From: Fibrella forsythiae | GTDB taxonomy: Bacteria > Bacteroidota > Bacteroidia > Cytophagales > Spirosomataceae | Reading direction: 5' to 3' | NCBI RefSeq assembly: GCF_017353175.1 | Contig: NZ_JAFMYW010000001.1 | Span: 558,001-622,000, forward strand | Length of the DNA stretch: 64,000 nucleotides | Shown here: positions 56,101 through 63,582 of the stretch, in pieces | Numbering within the stretch: position 1 is the first letter of the stretch | How the letters are laid out: every line of letters starts with the position of its first letter | Made by a program: the position numbers and the translations under genes | Notes under the pieces: generated by a model | The model's input: only the letters and a program-made list of their open reading frames with translations | What the model was told of the DNA's origin: nothing | Databases searched by the model: none

Positions 56101-58650
56101 TTAAGCGAATTCGGGAATGTCGAATAGGGAAAGGGCGGTTTGGCTCACCTCGGCCCCGCGGAGGTGTTTTAGACCATCGCGCCAGTACGCACTGTTAAGC
56201 TCAGTCAGGAAGGCGCGACGTTTCATTTTCACGGCCTGATACCCCGTTGAGCCAATGCCGCCGAACGGATCCGCTACCAGATCACCGGGATTTGAATAGC
56301 GTTCAATCAATCGTTCGATGATATCCAGTTGAAGTGGGCAGATATGCTTCTCGTTTTTTTGATTCACCTGCTCCGAGTTGAGCGTTCGCATCCGGGTAAT
56401 GTCGTCCCAGATGTCGGGGGAATTAGCCTGCGGGGGCGTAGCCATAAAACCGGACGGTAGCTTACCCTGCTGGTCTAGCATTTCGCACAGCTGGGCGTGC
56501 CGGTGGTAATCGTAGCGTTCGCCCGCCTCCAGCGATTTCCAGTACTTGAGCACATCTTTCAGATTCATACGCCGGAGCCGTTCCTCCGAAATGAGCCGCT
56601 CGCCCGATGTTTTCCAATGCGCATGGGCGTCTAACTGCCAACGGCCCCGGCTATAACCGCTTTCGTAGTCGGTCGACCACGATTTGGAATCGTTATTCCA
56701 TTCTCGCTTTTGATGCGTGACCGGCTCATCAGCATAAGCATTGTCCGAGGTCGATGGCGCCTTGCGAAAAATCAGCACGTACTCAGGCAGGCCAGCGCCC
56801 ATCTTGGTCATGTCTTTACAGGCCTCCGACCAGCCCAAACGGTACGTACTTGCGTTTTCGCGTACCACGTCGGTGTCAACCGTAATGCGCGTCATTAAGT
56901 AGAACCCATGCTTGCGGAACGCCCGTACGGTATCGTCTGAAAACGGGTCGATGGACGAAAAACCCGTTCCGTTCATGTAGCTATACCGAATCCGATCTTT
57001 TACGTGAATGGCGGCAATACGGCCCGGTTTGAGCGTCCGGTATAACTCAGGAATGAGAAAATCCATCTGCTCGAAAAACGCCTCGTTGGTCTCGTTGTGG
57101 CCGAAACAGTTATAGTTCTCGCTGTACTCGTAGTGATTACCGAACGGAATTGACGTTACAATCAGATCGAGCGAGTTGTCGGGTTTAGTTTGCCACTCGG
57201 CTACGCAGTCGTTATTGACCGACTCCCACAACTGACCTGTAGCTACCTGGCGGCCGGCGAACAGTTCACGCTTCAGCTGGGCGGCGTAGGCGTCGGCGTT
57301 TAGGCCATGTTCCTTGATAATGGTCGTCATTTCATTTTGTAGCGTGTCGTGATTGGCCCACTTCTGCAGGAGCGTTTTGTAGATTTCGTCTTCGGCGTCC
57401 GTGTAGATGATGTGCACCTCACAGGCCTGCGTCTGGCCGAATCGGTAAATGCGGTGAATTGCCTGAATGAAGTCGTTAAACTTGTAATCAATGCCAACGA
57501 ATACAGCCTTGTGGCAGTGGTATTGCAGGTTGACGCCCGAACCGGCGATAGTTGGCTTGGTCGATAGGTACTTGACAGATCCTTCCGCAAAACCAGTCAG
57601 GTAGCTCTCACGCTGATCAATATCCTGCGCCCCCCAAACGGATTTACAGCCGCTACCGATAAGTGTCTGAATCGCTTTGCGCTCCTGCTCCAGTGTATGC
57701 CAGATCAAGATATTATCGTCGAGGTTATCCAACAGGATGCCGTTAAGCGCTTCGACCCGGCGGTCGACCGACTCCCGTTTTTCTTTCGCCGCATCAGGAA
57801 GCGATTTACTCGAGTCTGACAAAAGGGAGCTTTGCCTGGTTTTCTTATCCACTTTCACGGCCCGATCAAACGATATCCTGTGCGGAATGATCGTTAGTTT
57901 GGGCAGGTCGTATCCCTCATCTTCGTAGCCCAGATCAGAGGGGCGAGTCAGGAAAATAGCCCATGAACTCATCCAGTGCCAGAACTCAGTAGCCCGCCGC
58001 GGGTGAATACTCAAATTACCGGCCGTTGTACTGTCTCGCTCAAAAAACCGCGTTAGTGCCTGCCCGCGGTCCATAATCGAGAGGTAATCGGCGTAATTGA
58101 TTAGCTCTAAAAACCGGTTGGGTGATGGCGTGGCCGTGCAGACAAACCGGAACTCTACTGCCTGAAATGTGTCAAGAATCGTCTGCGTAGTATCGGTATC
58201 AAGCGAGCGCAGAATTGAGGCCTCATCAAAGCTGACGGCCGTAAACAAGCTGGCGTCGATGGAGCCGCGACGGATCCGTTCGTAGTTGGTGATGTAAATT
58301 ACCGACGGGTCATCCAGTTCATCGGTGGTTGTGATGTACTGAACCGTCAAGCCCAGCTTGGCGCCATCCCGGACGAACTCGTGTTTTACCCCCAGGGGAC
58401 AAACAACTAAGCCGTAACCGCCGCGCTCATTAATGATCTGGCGCAGTAGCTCTAACTGAATGATCGTTTTCCCTAAACCGAATTGAGCAAAGATTGCCCG
58501 GCGTCCACCTTCGGCGGCCCACAACACGATGTCGCGCTGGTGGGGTTTAAGTAGCGGGTGCAACTGGCCAGGGTCAAGCGTAATGCCCGATTTTGGCGCC
58601 AAACTGATCTTGGCTTCAAGAAAGGCTTGGTATGAATTATTGCTTAACAT
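56101..58650 (-). CDS. SNF2-type helicase fused to a DNA methyltransferase
   Basis: An 849-residue protein from the ATG at 58650 (homologous phage proteins, as I know them, begin close to Y-x-x-F-L-x-x-K as here; an ATG at 58734 is possible but would read through a hairpin). Helicase part: G-L-G-K-T at 58-62, D-E-A-S at 142-145, S-A/T-x type motif III near C-T-A-T-P, and H-R-I-Y-R-F-G-Q-T at 399-407 (motif VI). Methyltransferase part: T-S-I-P-F-G at 499-504 (motif IV; usual P-P-[YF] is I-P-F) and D-P-F-G-G-I-G-S-T-G from 794 (motif I), a permuted order. The fusion could translocate on DNA to modify it or to bypass host defence. It is the largest gene of the early half. Confidence 0.9.
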   Translation of the reverse strand: MLSNNSYQAFLEAKISLAPKSGITLDPGQLHPLLKPHQRDIVLWAAEGGRRAIFAQFGLGKTIIQLELLRQIINERGGYGLVVCPLGVKHEFVRDGAKLGLTVQYITTTDELDDPSVIYITNYERIRRGSIDASLFTAVSFDEASILRSLDTDTTQTILDTFQAVEFRFVCTATPSPNRFLELINYADYLSIMDRGQALTRFFERDSTTAGNLSIHPRRATEFWHWMSSWAIFLTRPSDLGYEDEGYDLPKLTIIPHRISFDRAVKVDKKTRQSSLLSDSSKSLPDAAKEKRESVDRRVEALNGILLDNLDDNILIWHTLEQERKAIQTLIGSGCKSVWGAQDIDQRESYLTGFAEGSVKYLSTKPTIAGSGVNLQYHCHKAVFVGIDYKFNDFIQAIHRIYRFGQTQACEVHIIYTDAEDEIYKTLLQKWANHDTLQNEMTTIIKEHGLNADAYAAQLKRELFAGRQVATGQLWESVNNDCVAEWQTKPDNSLDLIVTSIPFGNHYEYSENYNCFGHNETNEAFFEQMDFLIPELYRTLKPGRIAAIHVKDRIRYSYMNGTGFSSIDPFSDDTVRAFRKHGFYLMTRITVDTDVVRENASTYRLGWSEACKDMTKMGAGLPEYVLIFRKAPSTSDNAYADEPVTHQKREWNNDSKSWSTDYESGYSRGRWQLDAHAHWKTSGERLISEERLRRMNLKDVLKYWKSLEAGERYDYHRHAQLCEMLDQQGKLPSGFMATPPQANSPDIWDDITRMRTLNSEQVNQKNEKHICPLQLDIIERLIERYSNPGDLVADPFGGIGSTGYQAVKMKRRAFLTELNSAYWRDGLKHLRGAEVSQTALSLFDIPEFA

Positions 58651-58691
58651 TGCGCGTCTATTTGAAAGGGTAGATACTAGTGGTTGGAAGA

Positions 58692-58714
58692 CCGGGCCGC
58701 TTCCGACGGCCCGG
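58692..58714. repeat. GC-rich stem-loop before the helicase-methyltransferase gene
   Basis: CCGGGCCG (58692-58699) pairs with CGGCCCGG (58707-58714) around a 7-base loop in the 71-bp gap between 58722 and 58650. Its presence argues that this gap is untranslated and favours the 58650 start. Confidence 0.6.
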
Positions 58715-58721
58715 CTCTGAC

Positions 58722-58982
58722 TTAATCCGGCCATTCAGCCGGGCTATTTTTAATCGTATTGAGAAGCCAAAGCGAATTATCGGGGTCGATGGGTAGGTCG
58801 GGGTATTCCTGCCGCCACCCATCAATCGGGGAGACGTAGGGCTGGCGTTGAAGCACCAAACCGACGTCCAGTTTTCGGATTATCCGGCAGACAACGCCGC
58901 TCGAATCGCGCCCAACTGCGAGGGTTATTTGTCGCAGTTGGGCATCGACTTTAAGGTCTTTTTTCTGCTTTTTGGCGGCCAT
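58722..58982 (-). CDS. Small hypothetical protein
   Basis: An 86-residue protein with a lysine-rich start (M-A-A-K-K-Q-K-K-D-L-K) and a C-terminal W-R-Q-E-Y-P-D-L-P-I-D-P-D-N-S-L-W-L-L. The start shares a base with the DUF4494 stop (TAATG). Possibly nucleic-acid binding from its charge; no family is recognised. Confidence 0.65.
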   Translation of the reverse strand: MAAKKQKKDLKVDAQLRQITLAVGRDSSGVVCRIIRKLDVGLVLQRQPYVSPIDGWRQEYPDLPIDPDNSLWLLNTIKNSPAEWPD

Positions 58983-59875
58983 TACGCAGTAGGCGATACC
59001 CAGTCACCCCGGCGTTTGGCGGCTCGTTTCGGCGTTTTAGGCTTAACCTCCTTCTTGGGTTTTGCCTTGGCTTTCGATTTGCCGGCCGGGTACTTCTGCT
59101 CGGAATTGGCGTTAATGTCGGTACCTGGCCCCAGCTGCGGCGTTTCGATCAACCGCGCCTCGTGGAAGTGCTCCGGTTCTACGCCGTTTTCCATATCCTC
59201 AGCCTCAACGGCAAGCGTTTCAACCGAACCGACGCCTACATTCCGCACGGCAGGTACGTTGGTTTTCCGCTCGTCCAACTCGCGGGCGATGCGCTGTTCT
59301 TCGGTCTCCTGCGGTGCTACGAAGTCGGCTGGTTTGTTGAATACTTCTCCGGTTTCTGGGTCTACTGCGCCGTCAGCATTAAATAGGCTCGTCTGATTAA
59401 TATCCCAGCTGCACTTCTTCTGTTCGAGCAGCAATTCCATACGGTTCCACCAGTCACCCTGCCACAGTTCGTTTTTAGGATGCCAGACGCCGAGGATATC
59501 GGTGCGTTTGATGTCAAACACCGACTTACGCTCGCCGTACCCATGAAACTTGAGCGCCCGGCTAATTGCTTCTTCGGCGTCTTTTGCCGGAACGAGGTAA
59601 ACGTACTTTTCACCGGTTTCAATGCCAACCCGCCAAAACGGATCTGCCTCAAAGCTATCCTCACGTGTACCAGCATAAAATACAGGCTCACCTAATGACG
59701 ACTTGGCGATTGTGTCCACGTCAGGCCCCTTGATACGGGTACGCAGCGCTTCGTAACAGTTCTTTTCAACCTCGCCGTAGTTGACTCCCTCGAAAAGATA
59801 GGGTTCACTGACAACCTTCGATTTCCCCTCGATTAAGGCTGTGTACTTGATTTTGGGTTGATACCATTTAGACAT
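58982..59875 (-). CDS. DUF4494 protein with basic tail
   Basis: A 297-residue protein. Residues 1-160 match the Bacteroidota family DUF4494: W-Y-Q-P-K-I-K-Y-T-A-L-I-E-G-K-S-K-V-V-S-E-P-Y-L, G-V-N-Y-G-E-V-E-K-N, and a later W-R-V-G-I and K-Y-V-Y-L-V-P-A-x-D-A-E-E-A. Middle residues 165-250 are acidic and low-complexity. The last 40 residues are strongly basic (K-S-K-A-K-A-K-P-K-K and A-K-R-R-G), as if for DNA binding. It follows the RuvC gene in the replication module. A DNA-metabolism accessory is likely by context; no activity is known. Confidence 0.8.
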   Translation of the reverse strand: MSKWYQPKIKYTALIEGKSKVVSEPYLFEGVNYGEVEKNCYEALRTRIKGPDVDTIAKSSLGEPVFYAGTREDSFEADPFWRVGIETGEKYVYLVPAKDAEEAISRALKFHGYGERKSVFDIKRTDILGVWHPKNELWQGDWWNRMELLLEQKKCSWDINQTSLFNADGAVDPETGEVFNKPADFVAPQETEEQRIARELDERKTNVPAVRNVGVGSVETLAVEAEDMENGVEPEHFHEARLIETPQLGPGTDINANSEQKYPAGKSKAKAKPKKEVKPKTPKRAAKRRGDWVSPTA

Positions 59876-59907
59876 TTTGAGTACTGATTTATAGGTGAAA
59901 AATTGGT

Positions 59908-60399
59908 TTAGATGAAAGGCTCCATCGTTCGGTAGGCATCCCGGATGGTTTCGTTGTAGCCGTGCTCCAGTTTGGTACGGCGCATAAATTCGGCGGCGTT
60001 CAGCTTAGCCGACACCGGAGCGACAAGAGTGGTATTGTAGCTCAGTTGCTTGAGCCGTTTATCGATCTGCTTCCCGACGTTGAAGTTTTCGCCCACGTCC
60101 ATGGCAGCCCGCGCAATGAAGGCCAACTTGTTTTTTTCCGACATCACCTTGAAGCGGGGGTTGAAGGTGGCCACGTGGTGGTAGCTGGGGTTTTTCCAAC
60201 CCGCTTCGATGATCGTATCCAGATCGGCCGGGTTGAATTCCTTTTGTATCCAGGCGATCAGGGCGAACAAATCCAACTCGTCGGCGTACCATTTGACAGC
60301 TTGCCGGTCGTAAACGAGTAGGCCGGAATTATCAACGTCGGGGTCGATACCCATAATGAATCGGCACCGGGCGCGGTGGATTGGCATTTGGTAGCCCAT
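59908..60399 (-). CDS. RuvC-like Holliday-junction resolvase
   Basis: A 163-residue protein from the ATG at 60399, two bases beyond the upstream TAG (TAGCATG). F-I-M-G-I-D-P-D-V-D-N-S-G-L-L near the start has the first catalytic Asp (G-I-D-P); I-I-E-A-G-W supplies the second acidic residue, and a C-terminal R-D-A-Y-R-T segment supplies a further Asp. This is the RNase-H-like fold of RuvC. It should cut branched DNA during phage replication and recombination before packaging. It lies in the replication module behind the initiator gene. Confidence 0.8.
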   Translation of the reverse strand: MGYQMPIHRARCRFIMGIDPDVDNSGLLVYDRQAVKWYADELDLFALIAWIQKEFNPADLDTIIEAGWKNPSYHHVATFNPRFKVMSEKNKLAFIARAAMDVGENFNVGKQIDKRLKQLSYNTTLVAPVSAKLNAAEFMRRTKLEHGYNETIRDAYRTMEPFI

Positions 60400-60400
60400 G

Positions 60401-61288
60401 CTATTGTTCGTTGATTTCTTCGAAGTCGGTGTCGGTCGAGTTAGCCTGCGCATAATCAGCGACTATACCCTCCTTCTTTTCCTGTACCCACCGGGTGCGG
60501 GCCTCGGCGAACTGTTCCTGTACGGTTTTGGGCACTCGGTTCGCCCAGCGTTCACTCTCAGACTGGCTTACCTCCGTTTTTTTGCCAGCAGCAACGCGGT
60601 CGTATAGCTCACGGACCGAGGTATACTTTTCAAGTTGTCCATGCTGCTCGGCCGTCAGTTGATCGTAGTCAGGTACGTTATGCCCGGCCGCTCTGGCGCG
60701 TTCCAGATACTCCCGTTTGGCCCTCTCATCGGGCTGCATGTCGGGATTTTCCAGTTTAGCGGCCGCCACCTGATTCATGCTCAACACCAACGGCGTACGC
60801 TCGTCAATGTCGTAGCGGTCAAGCCAGCCCATCACCGTCGGCGCGTCCAGGCGGTTGTAATCCTTTCCGTATACGCCATTCTGGGCGCGGTTGAACACGT
60901 AAACGAGTTCTTCCAGACGCAGATAGTAGTAACTTTTTCCGATTCGTATCGCCAGATCGGCCGTCTGAATCGTCGAGAGTGAGTTGGCGGCGCTGACATT
61001 CAGTAGTTCGGCCGTACGCATGAGTAGCGTAGCAATCACCTTCAGGTATTTGGCTTCGTCCTCCTTGCGAAGCACGGAGAGTTGCTTGTTAGCCGGGTGC
61101 ATAGCCATGGCGGGTGTCAGCGAAGTGGCATACTTACTCAGCGACAGAGCCGCCCCCATGTCGCCAGCCTTACCCTGTAGCAACCATCTGATCAATTGCA
61201 GAGTAGACGTCGTGGGCAAACTCAGCCCGCTGTTGTTGGGTTTGATTGCCGGGAGTTGCGTTCCGTCCGGCTTTTGCAGCGTATCCAT
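60401..61288 (-). CDS. Hypothetical replication-module protein
   Basis: A 295-residue protein from the ATG at 61288 (an ATG at 61348 is possible). It is mainly helical: L-Q-L-I-R-W-L-L-Q-G-K-A, S-L-S-K-Y-A-T-S-L-T-P, then Y-Y-Y-L-R-L-E-E-L-V-Y-V-F-N-R-A-Q-N-G-V-Y-G and D-R-L/Y-N-R-L-D-A-P-T-V-M-G-W-L-D. I associate the last pattern with unnamed proteins next to RuvC-like genes in Bacteroidota phages. A helicase loader or replisome partner is possible by place. The start overlaps the end of the initiator gene by over 100 bp. Confidence 0.65.
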   Translation of the reverse strand: MDTLQKPDGTQLPAIKPNNSGLSLPTTSTLQLIRWLLQGKAGDMGAALSLSKYATSLTPAMAMHPANKQLSVLRKEDEAKYLKVIATLLMRTAELLNVSAANSLSTIQTADLAIRIGKSYYYLRLEELVYVFNRAQNGVYGKDYNRLDAPTVMGWLDRYDIDERTPLVLSMNQVAAAKLENPDMQPDERAKREYLERARAAGHNVPDYDQLTAEQHGQLEKYTSVRELYDRVAAGKKTEVSQSESERWANRVPKTVQEQFAEARTRWVQEKKEGIVADYAQANSTDTDFEEINEQ

Positions 61289-62156
61289 TGCTTTGTGATT
61301 GTTGAGGTTGGAGATCAGGCCGCAGACGGGCCTGATTTTTTTGGGCATCGCTTAACATGAAGTTGCGAGCGGTAGCCAGCCAGTCTTTTTTTACCGCGCC
61401 TTTCGAGGCGGCCCAATTGCTCACCAGATCGTAATACCAGTCAGCGTCGTAAATGCAGTACCGTTCATCGCTGGTAAACGCGGCCACAAATGCGGTCCGC
61501 TCGGCATAGGGCGAATTGCGGAATAGGTGATTGGACGGGGGGGGCGTCGCGGAACCGGGGGGGGCTTTTTTCTTTTTTGACTTTAAAAGCACTTCGTACT
61601 GAGCAAGCGAGATAGTCAGTACTGACCAGTAGGGCGTCGCCGTCGCGTTAGCGGCGGTAGTATTACCTATAGAGATTTTTATAGAGGTTTCTATAGGTTT
61701 TGTATTAGTATATGATTTGCCCATTTGGGCAATTGGATTTGCCCGTTTGGGCAATTGCATTTGCCCATTTAGTAAAATGGAATTGACCATTTGGGCAAAT
61801 GCATTTGCCCGTTTGGGCAAATGGGAAAATTCAATGCATAAAAGGTCGCAGGCCTTTTGAGTTAGGGCATACCATTTCTTACGATCATTCTTGAATTCGT
61901 TGTAGTTGCCCGTTATGAGATATCCATCTTCTTCCAGGCTATCCAGTGAAGTTCTGATCTGTTTAGGTGTGAGGTACGTCCACAGTCTGGCGAAGTCTTC
62001 AACGGTGTTGTACAACCAAACGTGACCGTCCATACAATGCCGCTCATCGGTCATGTTGATCTTATGCCAATGCGCGAAATTGTTGAGCATAATCGCTTTA
62101 CGATCACCAACCGCGTTCGCTACATCAACCGAAAAGGAGTGCGTTACCTGACTCAT
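61170..62156 (-). CDS. Replication initiator-like protein containing the origin
   Basis: A 328-residue protein. Residues 1-120 look like the winged-helix DNA-binding part of phage replication initiators (A-I-M-L-N-N-F-A-H-W-H, W-x-W/Y-N-T-V-E-D-F-A and L-T-P-K-Q-I-R-T-S-L-D-S-L-E-E-D-G-Y-L). A linker (about 110-205) follows, whose DNA carries five iterons and an AT-rich stretch. The C-terminal domain (Y-C-I-Y-D-A-D-W-Y-Y-D-L-V, W-L-A-T-A-R-N-F-M) resembles DnaD/DnaA-recruiting tails. As in lambda O, the origin lies inside the gene. It should bind the iterons and load replication proteins. Confidence 0.8.
   Translation of the reverse strand: MSQVTHSFSVDVANAVGDRKAIMLNNFAHWHKINMTDERHCMDGHVWLYNTVEDFARLWTYLTPKQIRTSLDSLEEDGYLITGNYNEFKNDRKKWYALTQKACDLLCIEFSHLPKRANAFAQMVNSILLNGQMQLPKRANPIAQMGKSYTNTKPIETSIKISIGNTTAANATATPYWSVLTISLAQYEVLLKSKKKKAPPGSATPPPSNHLFRNSPYAERTAFVAAFTSDERYCIYDADWYYDLVSNWAASKGAVKKDWLATARNFMLSDAQKNQARLRPDLQPQQSQSNGYAAKAGRNATPGNQTQQQRAEFAHDVYSAIDQMVATG
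61661..61715. repeat. AT-rich unwinding-type element beside the iterons
   Basis: The sequence is strongly A/T-rich and includes CCTATAGA (61666-61673) and its complement TCTATAGG (61690-61697). In the coding direction it follows the iterons directly, as the AT-rich region follows the iterons in lambda ori. Confidence 0.7.
61716..61820. repeat. Five iterons at exact 22-bp spacing (candidate replication origin)
   Basis: Copies begin at 61716, 61738, 61760, 61782 and 61804, each a 17-bp unit based on TTTGCCCRTTTGGGCAA, itself an inverted repeat (TTGCCC / GGGCAA). Units 1, 2 and 5 match fully. Unit 3 has a degenerate right arm and unit 4 one change in the left arm. The 22-bp step is about two helical turns and is not a multiple of three, so it is not a protein repeat. 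Confidence 0.85.
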
Positions 62157-62159
62157 TGC

Positions 62160-62558
62160 TTAGTTTTCCTTCCGCATGAAATCCCGGACAAAGGCGAAGT
62201 CGACCGTTAGTCGTAGATGCGTCTGCTCGTCAATCAGACCGGCGATCAGGTGGGCGTACGTAAGCGTGGTAAACAGCCCAAAATATTTCTGTTGCAGCGC
62301 CGGAAGCGCCTTTCGGCCGTACAGGCCAGCCAGGTGAACGACAAACTTCTTGGTACGCGCCTCGAAGTAGGCCAGCGTATAAGGCTCGGCAATCAGTGGG
62401 GAGGTGTGGCGCGAGTGATCAAGCTCCCGTTCGATGTAATCTGAAATGCGCGCTTCCAGATTGGCGTAATCGTCAACGTGGCCCAGCAGACCAAAGAGCA
62501 GGCGGCCCAGCGTTTCGCTTTGCCCTTCGGCCAGCGTTTCAATGGTTTCAGATTTCAT
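62160..62558 (-). CDS. Hypothetical helical protein
   Basis: A 132-residue protein from the ATG at 62558, which overlaps the previous stop (ATGA). It is helical throughout (R-L-L-F-G-L-L-G-H-V-D-D-Y-A, Y-I-E-R-E-L-D-H-S-R, K-K-F-V-V-H-L-A-G-L-Y-G-R). No family is recognised. It directly precedes the initiator gene by 3 bp, so it is likely part of the replication transcript. Confidence 0.65.
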   Translation of the reverse strand: MKSETIETLAEGQSETLGRLLFGLLGHVDDYANLEARISDYIERELDHSRHTSPLIAEPYTLAYFEARTKKFVVHLAGLYGRKALPALQQKYFGLFTTLTYAHLIAGLIDEQTHLRLTVDFAFVRDFMRKEN

Positions 62559-62761
62559 AGGAATAAGCTGATTATGAAGCAGGTCGTGCAAAATCCACCG
62601 ACGGCCAAAACGCCTACTACCCAGGCTGAGTAGGGTATGCCCAGCAAGCGCGAGTCAGTATCGAGTTCGGAGAAATCAATGTCGTTGCTCAGGTAGCCGA
62701 CAAGTTCCTGGTAGGTCAGCTCGCCCTTTTCTTCGGGGGTAATGGTTAGCGTCTTAGGCAC
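62555..62761 (-). CDS. Small membrane protein
   Basis: A 68-residue protein starting with GTG at 62761. A polar N-terminus with E-E-K-G-E-L-T-Y-Q-E-L-V-G-Y-L is followed by one or two hydrophobic segments to the C-terminus (A-W-V-V-G-V-L-A-V-G-G-F, C-F-I-I-S-L-F-L). It belongs to a chain of tiny genes. Function unknown. Confidence 0.5.
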   Translation of the reverse strand: MPKTLTITPEEKGELTYQELVGYLSNDIDFSELDTDSRLLGIPYSAWVVGVLAVGGFCTTCFIISLFL

Positions 62762-62772
62762 CGGAATAGGAT

Positions 62773-62868
62773 TTAGAGTGTGGTCATTATGGCATAGCCA
62801 AAGGCAAACGTGAACAGGACAATGAGCAGGCAGATGCCATCGGAGGGGTGTTGGTGGCGATCTTTCAT
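62773..62868 (-). CDS. Tiny membrane peptide (31 aa)
   Basis: An ATG at 62868 overlaps the stop of the previous tiny gene by 4 bp (ATGA). The peptide begins M-K-D-R-H-Q-H-P-S-D and then has a single hydrophobic helix (I-C-L-L-I-V-L-F-T-F-A-F-G-Y-A-I). The overlap with two flanking small genes and the clean membrane helix support real coding. Possible roles include exclusion of other phages or membrane signalling. Confidence 0.5.
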   Translation of the reverse strand: MKDRHQHPSDGICLLIVLFTFAFGYAIMTTL

Positions 62869-62963
62869 GACAGAAGCCGGGAAGCGATGGCCAGCGCGGC
62901 CCCGCCCAGTAGCAGGGCAGAAACCAGCGCCAGAATTCGGGTTTGGGTGCGTTCGGGTATCAT
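62865..62963 (-). CDS. Tiny membrane peptide (32 aa)
   Basis: ATG at 62963, overlapping the previous stop by 4 bp, TGA at 62865. After a basic start (M-I-P-E-R-T-Q-T-R) comes one hydrophobic helix (I-L-A-L-V-S-A-L-L-L-G-G-A-A-L-A-I-A). Same style as its neighbour. Not recognised as any known family. Confidence 0.5.
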   Translation of the reverse strand: MIPERTQTRILALVSALLLGGAALAIASRLLS

Positions 62964-63136
62964 ACTTCGGGGCGGCAGAAATCGCGGTTTTGCTGACTAT
63001 CACTGTAATCGTCTTCATCCTGAAAATCCAGTGGCTCGGCGTCAGCATCGATGCGGACGTACTTGCCACGAAAGCTGTCTAAGCGGTACCCTGACCGGGG
63101 AGTATCTGACAAAAAAGGGAGTTGAGCAGTGTCCAT
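62960..63136 (-). CDS. Small acidic protein (58 aa)
   Basis: ATG at 63136, TGA at 62960. It encodes a soluble peptide: M-D-T-A-Q-L-P-F-L-S, then R-G-K-Y-V-R-I-D-A-D-A-E-P-L-D-F and an acidic D-E-D-D-Y-S-D-S. It is the first gene after the operator-rich interval 63163-63250 and overlaps the next tiny gene. Early expression is likely. Function unknown. Confidence 0.55.
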   Translation of the reverse strand: MDTAQLPFLSDTPRSGYRLDSFRGKYVRIDADAEPLDFQDEDDYSDSQQNRDFCRPEV

Positions 63137-63162
63137 TGGTTAGCCTGTTTCGTTACCCCAAA

Positions 63163-63250
63163 GTTCGTATTAGTTCGTATTAATGTCAAGTTATTAGGCA
63201 AATAAAAATTGACATTGATACGAATTTACAAAACGCATGAATACGAATTG
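63163..63250 (-). promoter_or_regulatory. Operator-like repeats upstream of the tiny-gene chain
   Basis: The plus-strand motif TTCGTATTA occurs twice in tandem (63164-63172 and 63174-63182) and its relative ATACGAATT twice further up (63218-63226 and 63241-63249). On the minus strand TTGACA precedes the tandem copies and GAACTTTG, a near TAnnTTTG box, follows. A repressor covering these sites would control the genes at 63136 and beyond. Confidence 0.6.
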
Positions 63251-63269
63251 TTGACATGGATACTGCCTC

Positions 63270-63581
63270 TTATCTGGCCTGTAACGCAGAAATGAGGCGT
63301 TGATCAATGGCCTTTCCCTCAATTTTTCGGTTTTTCATGTAGTCCCGCACACTGTCTATACAGTACAGGGGCTTAGTGCCTTCGTAACGATAAGTAATAG
63401 CATTGGCCTGCCGCAACCGATCTAAGGTCATAGCCGATACCCCGAGCGCCGTATAGGTCTGCTTACGACTGAGCCATTTTTGCCCCAGTAGTAAAGCCTT
63501 GAAGAACTGGTTATCTGTTTCCAGTGCCTCTATACGCTTCATTACTTTCTCAAACTCCTCATATTCAACAACATGAGCCAT
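63270..63581 (-). CDS. HTH_17/excisionase-like DNA-binding protein
   Basis: A 103-residue protein. After a helical N-terminus (E-K-V-M-K-R-I-E-A-L-E), K-W-L-S-R-K-Q-T-Y-T-A-L-G-V-S-A-M-T-L-D-R-L-R at about 35-57 is a MerR/HTH_17 winged helix, followed by Y-R-Y-E-G-T-K-P-L-Y-C-I-D-S-V-R-D-Y-M. Such proteins act as excisionases or regulators in mobile elements of Bacteroidota. It lies between two operator-like clusters and 1 bp after the 63858 gene, so autoregulation is likely. Confidence 0.8.
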   Translation of the reverse strand: MAHVVEYEEFEKVMKRIEALETDNQFFKALLLGQKWLSRKQTYTALGVSAMTLDRLRQANAITYRYEGTKPLYCIDSVRDYMKNRKIEGKAIDQRLISALQAR

Positions 63582-63582
63582 A

